DNA of 64,000 nt from contig OZ036004.1 of the NCBI GenBank assembly GCA_964035015.1, positions 13,365,927 to 13,429,926 on the forward strand, given 5' to 3'. The DNA is from Corallium rubrum. Lineage: Eukaryota; Cnidaria; Anthozoa; Scleralcyonacea; Coralliidae. Both the position numbers and the translations under genes were made by a program. Shown one piece after another: positions 51,188 to 63,236 of the stretch (the stretch's first letter is position 1; each line of letters starts with the position of its first letter). The notes under the pieces were generated by a model, which saw nothing but the letters and a program-made list of their open reading frames with translations, had not been told where the DNA came from and made no database searches.

Positions 51188-52508
51188 ATAGTCCTATACC
51201 GCTGCAACAAAAAGTCCTATACTGCATGCTGCAACAAAATAAAAGTCCTATACTGCTGTAACAAAAAGTCCTATAAAGTCCTATACTACTCTGAGAAAAA
51301 GTCCTATACTGCTGTGAGAAAGTCCTAAACTACTGCAACAAAAAGTCCTATACTGCTGCAACAAAAAGTCCTATACTGCTACAACAACAACAACAAAAAA
51401 GTCCTATACTGCTGCAACAAAAAGTCCTATAAAGTCCTATAGTACTGCGAGAAAAAGTCCTATACTGCTGTGAGAAAGTCCTAAACTGCTGCAACAAAAA
51501 GTCCTATACTGCTGCAACAAAAAGTCCTATACCGCTGCAACAAAAAGTCCTATACTGCTGCAACAAAAAGTCCTATACTGCTACAACAAAAAAAAGTCCT
51601 ATACTGCTGCAACAAAACGTCCTATAAAGTCCTATACTACTGTGAGCAAAAGTCCTATACTCCTGTGAGAAAGTCCTAAACTGCTGCAACAAAAAGTCCT
51701 ATACTGCATGCTGCAACAAAAAAAAGTCCTATACTGCTGCAATAAAAAGTCCTATACTGCTACAACAACAAAAAAGTCCTATACTGCTGCAACAAAAAGT
51801 CCTATAAAGTCCTATACTACTACGAGAAAAAGTCCTGTACTGCTGTGAGAATGTCCTAAACTGCTGCAACAAAAAGTCCTATACTGCTGCAACAAAAAGT
51901 CCTATACTGCTACAACAACAACAAAAAAGTCCTATACTGCTGCAACAAAAAGTCCTATAAAGTCCTATAGTACTGCGAGAAAAAGTCCTATACTGCTGTG
52001 AGAAAGTCCTAAACTGCTGCAACAAAAAGTCCTATACTGCTGCAACAAAAAGTCCTATACTGCTACAACAAAAAAAGTCCTATACTGCTGCAACAAAACG
52101 TCCTATAAAGTCCTATACTACGGCGAGAAAAAGTCCTATACTGCTGTGAGAAAGTCCTAAACTGCTGCAACAAAAAGTCCTATACCGCTGCAACAAAAAG
52201 TCCTATAAAGTCCTATACTACTGTGAGCAAAAGTCCTATACTGTTGTGAGAAAGTCCTAAACTGCTGCAACAAAATGTCCTATGCTGCATGCTGCAACAA
52301 AAAAAAGTCCTATACTGCTGCAAAAAGTCCTATAAAGTCCTATACTACTGCGAGAAAAAGTCCTATACTGCTGCAACAAAAAGTCCTATACCGCTGCAAC
52401 AAAAAGTCCTATACTGCTGCAACAAAAAGTCCTATACTGCTACAACAAAAAAAAGTCCTATACTGCTGCAACAAAACGTCCTATAAAGTCCTATACTACG
52501 GCGAGAAA
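51188..52508 (+). repeat. Minisatellite, copy 3 (expanded)
   Basis: About 1.32 kb of the AAAGTCCTATACTGCTGCAAC family in repeating super-blocks. Its right edge jumps straight into TTTTGCAAGGGGTGG, so about 130 bp of flank present in copies 1 and 2 are deleted. Confidence 0.92.
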
Positions 52509-53420
52509 ATTTTGCAAGGGGTGGAATATATATACAACAATGATCGCCTCTCAAAATAAAGAATTGGAGGACGTTTCATAGGGATAAATTGGATACATGC
52601 ATGACAACAAATCGGCCACATACACATTAGCATAAAATAAAACAATTTGCAAGACACTTGTTTTATTAAACGTACTAAAAACTATAAGTTCAAAATTATA
52701 TTTTGATCAACTCACCACAATTACAAAAAGCAACAAAAAGATAGGCTCATGCTAAACTTGAAACTCAGAAATTGTCTGCATCAAAGCCCGTTTAAAATAA
52801 AATAAAATAAAATAATCAATTACGTAATGGAAACTAGGAGAAAATCTTAATAAAAACACGGATTTAAAATGTCAATATTAATAGATGTCCGAAAAGACTG
52901 ATGTATAAAAAGTATGACAGGTGCATAAACATATTTTATATTTCAAAAATCACAAGCTAGAAATCCCTATTAGATTGGATAAAAAAGAACAAAACACTTG
53001 CTGTTTAATTAATCCTCCACACTCAGTATAAATCACATACAGATTGGCAAGTGGGAATCATTCAAATATAATGTAAAACAGTAAAAACACTAAAACCATT
53101 CGTATTAAAAGGCCGCTATCGTCGCCATTTCTACATCCAGAGTTTGATGTTCGAAATGTTTTGGTGAAGGATATTGCACTTCACATGCCTTTATCTTTAA
53201 ATTCACTAATCCAGTAAATTTCCCGGCGTAAAAAACCCAAAGAAATTCAGTGCAAAAATACATCCATCGTCCACTCCACCGGTTACCAACTGCGGCCGTG
53301 TAAAAAACTGTTAAAAAGTCCTAGAGTGAGTTCCTTTTGCCCTTATAAATCCGCCATTTTGCGACGACAATTTTTTGACTGACAGGAGATAGGAGCCCGC
53401 ATTCTAGGTACACTATTTCT

Positions 53421-53750
53421 ATGCAAAAAGTCCTACACTGCCGCTACAAAAAGTCCAATACTGCCGCAACAAAAAAAGTCCTATACTGCAGCAACAAAAA
53501 AAGTCCAATACTGAAGCAACAAAAATTCCTATACTGCTGCAACAAAAAGTCTTATACAGCAGCAAGTCTTGTACTGATACGACATGTTTTATAGTAGTGA
53601 CAACTACTACAATAACTGCTGCAACAAGTTATATACGGTACTGCTATGACAACTGCCATATACTGCTGCAACAAGTTCTCTGCTACTTAAAAAACTTATG
53701 TACTGCCATGACAACTGGTGCAAGAAGTCCTGTTCTAGCTGCTGCAAGAA
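53421..53750 (+). repeat. Second minisatellite block, copy 3
   Basis: As in copies 1 and 2; little length change. Confidence 0.8.
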
Positions 53751-54003
53751 GTGTTTCATGGAGTAATTAACTGTCTTGTTTCCTGCCAGTCCTCAATGTC
53801 ACACAAAATTTGTGTCATAAATATGCAAACATTTATTTGTAATAAAAAATTACCATCTACTGAATGTGACTTGAAGAACAATCAATGTATGGTTGCTCAT
53901 TATTTTGATGACATTGCTGCACATTCTCCTTTTAGTCCTTACTTTACAATATAGTTTATGATCTTTACCCACAGTACTAACTGGATTGCTTTATTACCTG
54001 TAC

Positions 54004-54168
54004 TTTCATACTAAATCACAGTCATCGAAATAGGACTGAATTATTGAATTATAGAGCAATATTAGCGTCTTTTTGGTGACATACTGACGAACACATTTTA
54101 AGCCACCAATGGCGTGAAACTTTCTTTCCCAAGACATCAATATGTTTTGACCAAGAAAGTTTCGTTAC
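54004..54168 (-). pseudogene. LINE reverse-transcriptase remnant, copy 3
   Basis: Same relic as in copies 1 and 2, with the copy 1 frame break after KKVSR. Confidence 0.5.
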
Positions 54169-54274
54169 AGACGGACGGACGGACGGACGGACGGACGGAC
54201 GGACGGACGGACGGACGGACGGACGGACGGACGGACGGACGGACGGACGAACGAACGAACGAACGAACGAACGA

Positions 54275-54305
<31 letters not shown>

Positions 54306-54317
54306 AGCGAGCGAGCG

Positions 54318-54398
<81 letters not shown>

Positions 54399-54903
54399 AC
54401 AAACAAACAAACAAACAAACAAACAAACAAACAAACAAACAAACAAACAAACAAACAAACAAACAAACAAACAAACAAACAAACAAACAAACAAACAAAC
54501 AAACAAACAAACAAACAAACAAACAAACAAACAAACAAACAAACAAACAAACAAACAAACAAACAAACAAACAAACAAACAAACAAACAAACAAACAAAC
54601 AAACAAACAAACAAACAAACAAACAAACAAACAAACAAACAAACAAACAAACAAACAAACAAACAAACAAACAAACAAACAAACAAACAAACAAACAAAC
54701 AAACAAACAAACAAACAAACAAACAAACAAACAAACAAACAAACAAACAAACAAACAAACAAACAAACAAACAAACAAACAAACAAACAAACAAACAAAC
54801 AAACAAACAAACAAACAAACAAACAAACAAACAAACAAACAAACAAACAAACAAACAAACAAAAACAAACAAACAAACAAACAAACAAACAAACAAACAA
54901 ACA
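54169..54903 (+). repeat. Six-motif tetranucleotide series, copy 3
   Basis: Read in one phase, the blocks are GACG (to ~54,248), AACG (to ~54,301), AGCG (to ~54,318), AGCC (to ~54,366), AGCA (to ~54,397) and AACA (to 54,903, with one extra-A slip near 54,861). Each block differs from the next by one base. Confidence 0.95.
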
Positions 54904-55499
54904 GATGTTTTATTGTTTGAATGAAAAATAGCCTGTAAAATCACAATTTGAATTATAGAATATTTATTCTATTAAAATTTTACATTCCAAGTATATAGTG
55001 TTACACTATTTTAGCTAAAATTATATGTATCTTTATATCCTTTGTTAAACTTTTAGGCTGCAAACGTGAAAATTAAAGCTGCACGAAAGTCGTTACTACG
55101 TTCGGTTAATACAATTTACATGAAATACGAGCCACCTAACAACTATGGAGTATTTTTGGACGTTTCACATATATTTTAATCTAAATTAGATACCTGCCTA
55201 GCCAAAAAAATCCTCAAGATATGTCAATTTGCAATCCGTTTTAATCTTGACCATCCATACCTCCGTGCATGCTTCTTGTATCTCTTTTGTATTTTCATAT
55301 CATTTAAAACTGTTTTTGTGAGGTTTTTTGTGATTTTTGGACAATTATTTTGTACCAGATTACCAGAATCGCCGAAAATAGCGTGAGATATGTTTTAATT
55401 TTTAATATTTTTAAAAGTTTTAGACAAAGATTGATCAAATTTCAGAAAAATACGTTTAACATCAACTACTTGATTCGAATAACAATTGCCCAAACTTAC

Positions 55500-56410
55500 C
55501 TCGGAACTGCAAAAGTGCATTTTCCATGAGGATAAAGCGTTTGTCTGCCATTCCTAGAGGTAAGAGGTGAAAAGACTCACAACTGTTGTTCATCAGTTCA
55601 TGTCAGATAAAAATCGCCATTTTGCAAAATCGTGAAACGTCGTGTAAAGGTTCACATGAGTGATTCGGCAGAGCGTTAAATATTTCTTATTTATTATTCA
55701 TGTATACGTATTATACAAAAACGAAACACAAAGACCGCATAGATTTTCTTGCCAAAACACCCCAAAATTCTGGGTGTCACGTGACCAGCCGATGCCAGGG
55801 CCATTTTCGCCGACTCCCAACGTGGAGGCAAAATGCCCTGGGGACGAGGTTGGTTTATATCCTCGCGCATGTCGCCTCGCGCATCTTGATTCCTCGCCAT
55901 CCTACGCCATCCCACGCAATCCTGGCAAGTTCCCCCGACAGTTTGGACCTTCAAAAGAAGGTTAAAACTGCCGGGGGAACTTGCCAGGATTGCCTCGGAT
56001 GGCATAAAATATCGCGCCTGCGCATTGAAGAAATGCGGACAAGTTTTCACTCGAGTTGGACTTCTGGTTGTAGCTATTCTGTGGTACAGTGTTCTCAAAT
56101 GCGTGTAGCCTGCGAGCAGGCTCTCTGGGAGGCGCGGGCAGAGAGCCTGCTCGCAGGCTAAAATGTGTGTGTTCCCAGGTATTGTTCCCAGGTGGTCCAA
56201 ACTTGCACTATTACAGTTGTTATTGTTGTACTGGTTGTATAAACTTGGAAAATGTTGCCGTTATAATTAAGCACTGCACTCCTGTTAATACCAGCATTTA
56301 TGCTGATAGGATCTTCAACAGTTTAAATAAAGATTTTATTATTATTTTTATTATTATTATAGTTCCATAAATCAACAAAATAAACTTACTTTCGACAGTT
56401 CATCCCTCAT
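55500..56410 (-). CDS. Possible two-exon start of the unknown gene, copy 3
   Basis: Exon A 56,390-56,410 (MRDELSK, GTAAGT donor) and exon B 55,500-55,553 (54 bp, phase 0 at both ends) keep the same splice sites as copy 1. No further exon was found and no family is recognised. Confidence 0.3.
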
Positions 56411-56662
56411 GTTGTCTATCTTCCATCAGATGAGACTTGTAGTGGCAATATAGTTTCGAACGGCGAACGCCGCCGTTATATAATTAAGTCCGTCCGTTCG
56501 CCGTTTTGACCTTTCTCCCATAAAGATCGATAGTTCTCCTTCTTCACTATCCACAACCTTCGATTTCCACACATAAGCCATCGAAAGTTCATATGGGATT
56601 TGAATCGTCCGCGACAGTTTGAAAAATGAGCCTGCAGGTAGCCGAAAGCTTGTGATTAAATG

Positions 56663-57000
56663 ATTTTGTTTTCCGTTTTGCGTTGTTTTGCAATGTTTAA
56701 TTTGCATTGTTTTGCGTTTTGTTTTGCGTTTTGTTTTGCGTTTTGTTTTGCGTTTTGTTTTGCGTTTTGTTTTGCGTTTTGTAATGCGTTTTGTTTTGCG
56801 TTTTGTTTTGCGTTTTGTTTTGCGTTTTGTTTTGCGTTTTGTTTTGCGTTTTGTTTTGCGTTTTGTTTTGCGTTTTGTTTTGCGTTTTGTTTTGCGTTTT
56901 GTTTTGCGTTTTGTTTTGCGTTTTGTTTTGCGTTTTGTTTTGCGTTTTGTTTTGCGTTTTGTTTTGCGTTTTGTTTTGCGTTTTGTTTTGCGTTGTTTTG

Positions 57001-57031
<31 letters not shown>

Positions 57032-58822
57032 TGTTTTTGCTTTTGCTTTTGCTTTTGCTCTTGCTTTTGCTCTTGCTCTTGCTCTTGCTCTTGCTCTTGC
57101 TCTTGCTCTTGCTCTTGCTCTTGCTCTTGCTCTTGCTCTTGCTCTTGCTCTTGCTCTTGCTCTTGCTCTTGCTCTTGCTCTTGCTCTTGCTCTTGCTCTT
57201 GCTCTTGCTCTTGCTCTTGCTCTTGCTCTTGCTCTTGCTATTGCTCTTGCTCTTGCTCTTGCTCTTGCTCTTGCTCTTGCTCTTGCTCTTGCTCTTGCTC
57301 TTGCTCTTGCTCTTGCTCTTGCTCTTGCTCTTGCTCTTGCTCTTGCTCTTGCTCTTGCTCTTGCTCTTGCTCTTGCTCTTGCTCTTGCTCTTGCTCTTGC
57401 TCTTGCTCTTGCTCTTGCTCTTGCTCTTGCTCTTGCTCTTGCTCTTGCTCTTGCTCTTGCTCTTGCTCTTGCTCTTGCTCTTGCTCTTGCTCTTGCTCTT
57501 GCTCTTGCTCTTGCTCTTGCTCTTGCTCTTGCTCTTGCTCTTGCTCTTGCTCTTGCTCTTGCTCTTGCTCTTGCTCTTGCTCTTGCTCTTGCTCTTGCTC
57601 TTGCTCTTGCTCTTGCTCTTGCTCTTGCTCTTGCTCTTGCTCTTGCTCTTGCTCTTGCTCTTGCTCTTGCTCTTGCTCTTGCTCTTGCTCTTGCTCTTGC
57701 TCTTGCTCTTGCTCTTGCTCTTGCTCTTGCTCTTGCTCTTGCTCTTGCTCTTGCTCTTGCTCTTGCTCTTGCTCTTGCTCTTGCTCTTGCTCTTGCTCTT
57801 GCTCTTGCTCTTGCTCTTGCTCTTGCTCTTGCTCTTGCTCTTGCTCTTGCTCTTGCTCTTGCTCTTGCTCTTGCTCTTGCTCTTGCTCTTGCTCTTGCTC
57901 TTGCTCTTGCTCTTGCTCTTGCTCTTGCTCTTGCTCTTGCTCTTGCTCTTGCTCTTGCTCTTGCTCTTGCTCTTGCTCTTGCTCTTGCTCTTGCTCTTGC
58001 TCTTGCTCTTGCTCTTGCTCTTGCTCTTGCTCTTGCTCTTGCTCTTGCTCTTGCTCTTGCTCTTGCTCTTGCTCTTGCTCTTGCTCTTGCTCTTGCTCTT
58101 GCTCTTGCTCTTGCTCTTGCTCTTGCTCTTGCTCTTGCTCTTGCTCTTGCTCTTGCTCTTGCTCTTGCTCTTGCTCTTGCTCTTGCTCTTGCTCTTGCTC
58201 TTGCTCTTGCTCTTGCTCTTGCTCTTGCTCTTGCTCTTGCTCTTGCTCTTGCTCTTGCTCTTGCTCTTGCTCTTGCTCTTGCTCTTGCTCTTGCTCTTGC
58301 TCTTGCTCTTGCTCTTGCTCTTGCTCTTGCTCTTGCTCTTGCTCTTGCTCTTGCTCTTGCTCTTGCTCTTGCTCTTGCTCTTGCTCTTGCTCTTGCTCTT
58401 GCTCTTGCTCTTGCTCTTGCTCTTGCTCTTGCTCTTGCTCTTGCTCTTGCTCTTGCTCTTGCTCTTGCTCTTGCTCTTGCTCTTGCTCTTGCTCTTGCTC
58501 TTGCTCTTGCTCTTGCTCTTGCTCTTGCTCTTGCTCTTGCTCTTGCTCTTGCTCTTGCTCTTGCTCTTGCTCTTGCTCTTGCTCTTGCTCTTGCTCTTGC
58601 TCTTGCTTTAGCTTTAGCTTTAGCTTTAGCTTTAGCTTTAGCTTTAGCTTTAGCTTTAGCTTTAGCTTTAGCTTTAGCTTTAGCTTTAGCTTTAGCTTTA
58701 GCTTTAGCTTTAGCTTTAGCTTTAGCTTTAGCTTTAGCTTTAGCTTTAGCTTTAGCTTTAGCTTTAGCTTTAGCTTTTGCTTTTGCTTTTGCTTTTGCTT
58801 TTGTTTTTGTTTTTGTTTTTGT

Positions 58823-58853
<31 letters not shown>

Positions 58854-59276
58854 GTTTTGTTTTGTTTTGTTGTTTTGTTTTGTTGTTTTGTTTTGTTTTG
58901 TTTTGTTTTGTTTTGTTTTGTTTTGTTTTGTTTTGTTTTGTTTTGTTTTGTTTTGCGTTTTGTTTTGCGTTTTGTTTTGCGTTTTGTTTTGCGTTTTGTT
59001 TTGCGTTTTGTTTTGCGTTTTGTTTTGCGTTTTGTTTTGCGTTTTGTTTTGCGTTTTGTTTTGCGTTTTGTTTTGCGTTTTGTTTTGCGTTTTGTTTCGC
59101 GTTTTGTTTTGCGTTTTGTTTTGCGTTTTTTTTTGCGTTTTGTTTTGCGTTTTGTTTTGCGTTTTGGTTTGTTTTGTTTTGTTTTGTTTTGTTTTGTTTT
59201 GTTTTGTTTTGTTTTGTTTTGTTTTGTTTTGTTTTGTTTTGTTTTGTTTTGTTTTGTTTTGTTTTGTTTTGTTTTG

Positions 59277-59307
<31 letters not shown>

Positions 59308-59316
59308 GTTTTGTTT
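56663..59316 (+). repeat. Layered TTTTG/hexanucleotide array, copy 3
   Basis: Order: 12-mer GCGTTTTGTTTT (~56,708-56,993), TTTTG, TTTTTG, TTTTGC, then TCTTGC (~57,057-58,604, about 258 units, one A variant near 57,240), TTTAGC (~58,605-58,772), TTTTGC, TTTTTG, TTTTG, 12-mer (~58,955-59,166), TTTTG. The outer layers match copies 1 and 2. The long open frames of Ala-Leu, Ser-Cys or poly-Leu across it are artefacts of the repeat. Confidence 0.97.
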
Positions 59317-60610
59317 TTAAGTGCTAACACCAGTTTGTAATTCTTGTCGTTTTCTTAAATTATGTTGGTACAGTACGTTATTAGTATTGTAAATTATTCA
59401 AGTTACCATTTTGTAATTGTCACTGCTAAAAAGGTCCTTTGTGAAGCGGTCAACAAAATTATATCTATCCGACAGACTTAAAAGTAAAGCCAATTGTAAC
59501 AACACAAATAGCAGATTTATTTTCATAAATAACATATACATGTATATAAAAGAAGTATTTACATTATTTTATAGTCTTGTCATCCACAGTTAAATATATA
59601 ACGAATTATAGAGTTGTATATAGTTTAGACATACGAAACTAAAAAAAGACCAATATTAAACTGTTTGATTGTCATTCATAAAACTATTATATAAGAAATA
59701 TTGATAGCGTTGATAATAATTATTATATGTAGACATTGGCAAGTATATATATATATATATATATATATAACTATGACTATTCACAATTAATAACAGAAAT
59801 GTAAGTAACTGGATACCTATAAGGGCTAATCTGATCGGGCTCCCTAGATTTGTGCTTCATTCTAGTTCCTTGGACATGCAGCTCTAATGTTACATTTAAG
59901 TATTGAAAAGTACTGGACACTCCACAGATTTTCCGGAGACGATACTAAACCTTTGTTCCAGTAAGCTCAGAAATCCAAATTTGCATTGAATTTGCATATT
60001 ACAATAAATGAAAGTCGTATTCACTGTAACTTAACCCCCGTTTCTGATTAGCCAAATCCCCTCAGTTCTACAATCAAGAGCTGTCCATATTTGGTAATGC
60101 TCCAAACAAATAAATATTGGACGAATGTCAACCGTTCATTCACCAATTATTTTTAGTATTTTAAATAAATAATAAAACAATTATTGAATTCGTCATTCGT
60201 ATGATAGAAATAATTGTGCCAACCTCGGTGAATGTTATCGACTGTCTTAGCTTTCGTCAGATCACACTCACCTCGGTCTCACACCTCCTTCCTAGTATAA
60301 TAGCCAGCTTCATCCAATAATTGCTGATTAACGTAGATACACAAATGTTTTGTATCTCTAAAAGCTTTCGAAGGGGGACTATAGTCCATTTTGCGCATGT
60401 CCATAAAATTATTTACGTTTTAATTTGAGTTCTTATAATTTAGATAATATTTTGATAAAAAATTAATACCAAATTTGATAAAGTCTCGGACGAATCAGTT
60501 CAAAGAGTTAGACCACAGATTCACCGGTTCTCAGCTGCGTAAAAATCAAGCAACACTACAGCAACTGATCCTGATCTGTCATCAGATTGCTTTCCTCTTT
60601 TGAAGTACCT
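59317..60610. other. Non-genic stretch, copy 3
   Basis: Equivalent of 17,199-18,470; (TA)n at about 59,743-59,768. No gene seen. Confidence 0.4.
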
Positions 60611-60612
60611 AT

Positions 60613-61065
60613 GAAACGAAAATTAAGTTTGTCTTATTTGAAAGAACACTGAAAATGATAGAGTAACATCTTTTGCAGTTCTTCGTTTCCTTGCTTCGTT
60701 CTTGAGATATTTCAGTTTGTTTGATATGCAAATTAAACATTTTGACGTCACACGTGCATATTGAGTTATCGTTATATAAAAACGTTATATATCTTTGCTA
60801 CTGTCAAATATAATCACTTGAAAACCTACATGTTTAGTGTTCTGGGCGAAACACACGCACATGCTTCCTTCGAATTATTTTGGTTTGATAATAGCAAAGA
60901 TATATAAATTTTTTCAATAACTTTCAATAATCAATGTTTAATTCACATATCAAACAAACTGAAATATCTCAAGAACGAAGCAAGGAAACGAAAAACTTCA
61001 AAAGATGTTAATCTATCATTTTAAGTGTTGGTTTTTTTCAAATAAGACAGATTTAATTTTCGTTT
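60613..61065. mobile_element. Fold-back element, copy 3
   Basis: Same family and position as 18,474-18,921. Confidence 0.7.
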
Positions 61066-61076
61066 TTCTTCCCATC

Positions 61077-61322
61077 TTAATTTTCGTAATTCTCTGCGTC
61101 TCCAAAAAGTTTCAAATAAATGGATCTTAGAAGAACCTCTGGTGGCATAATATTGTTTCCTGCTACTACCAGTGCTCGACGGAAGGGCTTTATGTTTGTA
61201 TCTGACGATTTGGCCATCTTGTTTTTACGAACACCATCAACGTCAACTATTGGCCGCGTAAAATGAGAAGTTCGAGCATATCCGGTGGAGTTCCCAACAA
61301 CAAAATCAAAGAACATAAGCAA
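61077..61322 (-). CDS. Hypothetical open frame, copy 3
   Basis: Same 81-codon frame as 18,931-19,176, here only 168 bp downstream of the dispanin stop. Function unknown; possibly 3' UTR. Confidence 0.2.
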   Translation of the reverse strand: MLMFFDFVVGNSTGYARTSHFTRPIVDVDGVRKNKMAKSSDTNIKPFRRALVVAGNNIMPPEVLLRSIYLKLFGDAENYEN

Positions 61323-61489
61323 AACGGACTGTAGTCCCCCTTTAAATTATAAGTACCGACATGCACCAGTGTTCTATGATCTAGAATGAGACACTGATGC
61401 ACACATAGCTTTTTGCTATCGAGCTATCTTAATAAAGAGATCAGACTTTTCATGCCAAGGCATCCAATGTGTTTTTTTAGTATGAGCCA

Positions 61490-61648
61490 CTATGGTTCGT
61501 TATCTGACACAATATTTAGCACACGAAAAACAATGATAAATGCAATCAGAATGGCACCTATAATTATGGCTGAAATGGCATACTTCAAGGCTGATTGTCC
61601 AGAAGCCTTCGCTTGAGCGTAGTTTCCAAGATGATATTGATCTCGTGA
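61490..61648 (-). CDS. Dispanin (CD225 family), last exon, copy 3
   Basis: Acceptor (AATTTTTAG) at 61,649-61,650, then 52 codons to TAG 61,490-61,492. Reads SRDQYHLGNYAQ… with the second membrane segment and ends …SDNEP (copy 1 ends DNES, copy 2 DNETS). Exons 1-3 should lie beyond the right edge, so intactness cannot be judged. Confidence 0.75.
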   Translation of the reverse strand, partial: SRDQYHLGNYAQAKASGQSALKYAISAIIIGAILIAFIIVFRVLNIVSDNEP

Positions 61649-61683
61649 CTAAAAATTGCAAAAAGATTGGTGAAAAATTTAAT

Positions 61684-62180
61684 ACTTATAAGTAATAACA
61701 TGACTTGAGGGAAATTAGCGATTAAATTTCCCCGCCACCGAGGGAAGATTTGTGCGGCCCGAGGACTTTTACAAATCTTCCCGAGGCAAAGGGGAAATTT
61801 AATGGCTAATTTCCCTCAGGTCATGTTATTAGTTTGTAAGATTATGATCGCCAAGGAAAACTTTGAGAATCTTACCGACAGGAAATTTACACGGTTGATC
61901 AGAGAAGTTGCATCTAATTTTCCCGTGCATGTTGATGAGGGAAAATATATGGAAGCGGGAAATTGAGAAGAAGACAAAGGATTTCTTTGTCTTCTAATTT
62001 TCCCTCATCAACATGCACGGAAAAATTAGAAGATTTCTTTGTCTTCTAATTTTCCCTCATCAACTTGCACGGGAAAATTAGAAGACAAAGGATAAATTTC
62101 CCTCTTGCATGAGAGATGAGGGAAATACGAGGTTGACATTCCCTCGGAGAACAAAAAAATCCGAGGCGATCATGTTATTA
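61684..62180. mobile_element. Nested palindromic insertion, copy 3
   Basis: Same insertion as 21,581-22,077, nearly identical; absent from copy 2. Confidence 0.65.
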
Positions 62181-62230
62181 CCCTTTTTATATTAGTGGTG
62201 TGTTCAGCTTGAAGTTAGTAAAGTTATCTC

Positions 62231-62520
62231 GTTTGTTTTTGCTGTACAAGATGTTGTAAGTTAAACTCAGAGAAAAGTTAAATTTATTCTGACGGGACTG
62301 GAACTCACAACGGCATCCGAATGCCAGCCGGACGCCCTAACCATAAACTCAGATGGTAGACCAAGGTTGTTTATGATATTTATACCTGGGAACGAGTCAA
62401 ACCTTACGTGTGTCACAAGTATTTTTTTGGCTACAAGTCGCACTGTGTCAGTTTATTTTCAATAAATGTTTTTCTATGTTAGTATATAGAATTTTTCTCT
62501 GAATTGAACTTACGACAAAA
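62231..62520. mobile_element. SINE-like fold-back element A, copy 3
   Basis: Like copy 1, including loss of CTTGTACAGC from the right arm. Confidence 0.5.
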
Positions 62521-62621
62521 AAACCGTGAATATATACCCCTTTGTTAACATTCAAGTGTGACCAAGTAAACTCGATATATATATATATTAATATATATTC
62601 AGGATTAAACTTGAAAGAACA

Positions 62622-62834
62622 TTTAGGGACCGATTACATGGAGACGTTCAGCCCGGGCTGAAATTCTAGCCCGCGGGCTGAAATTCAACCAGGAATGAAA
62701 TTCTTGCCATGTTATAGTAAATTAATGTTATATTAACCCACAGTTATTCGTGAAGTCGTACTTAAATCGCAGTTTTTCTAATCGGGCTGACAATTCAGCC
62801 CGGGCTGGAAGTCTGCATGTAAACGACCCCTTAA
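62622..62834. mobile_element. MITE-like element with TTAGGG ends, copy 3
   Basis: Like 22,609-22,820; the inner GCCCGGGCTGAAAT dyads are more perfect here. Confidence 0.6.
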
Positions 62835-63236
62835 AATGACAGAGTCAGAGTTGGAAAAAGTATTCAACCTTCCTCCGGATGGGTTTTTAAGTTTAGATGA
62901 CCTTCCTCAAAATATATAGCGAGAATTTTGTGTTTTGAAACTTATTGCCCGAGCAGGCAATAAGTTCGCAATTATTGCCCGCTCGGTAGACATTGAAATT
63001 TAGCTAAGGTCATGTGACCACAAACCAACCAATGACAGTCATCGTTGCATCCAGTGAAACTCTAGCTATATAACAATTGTTGTTATTGGACGGTTGACAT
63101 TCGGTTGAAAACCTACATGAACTCTGGAGCGCCTTTGAGATCAACAACGAAGGGCCTTCGCTCGAAACGTTAGACTCCTGTGTTCTCTGTTGCGGCAATA
63201 GTATATCAAACCTTACTATATTTCGATTGTTCATAC

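Noticed and set aside
58605-58772. Internal telomere repeat
   Set aside because: The motif TTTAGC is not a known telomere repeat such as TTAGGG and lies inside a graded series of related motifs.
56660-59340. Open frames up to 886 codons (Ser-Cys, Ala-Leu, poly-Leu)
   Set aside because: Pure translation of hexa- and pentanucleotide repeats, with no domains, splice sites or start context.
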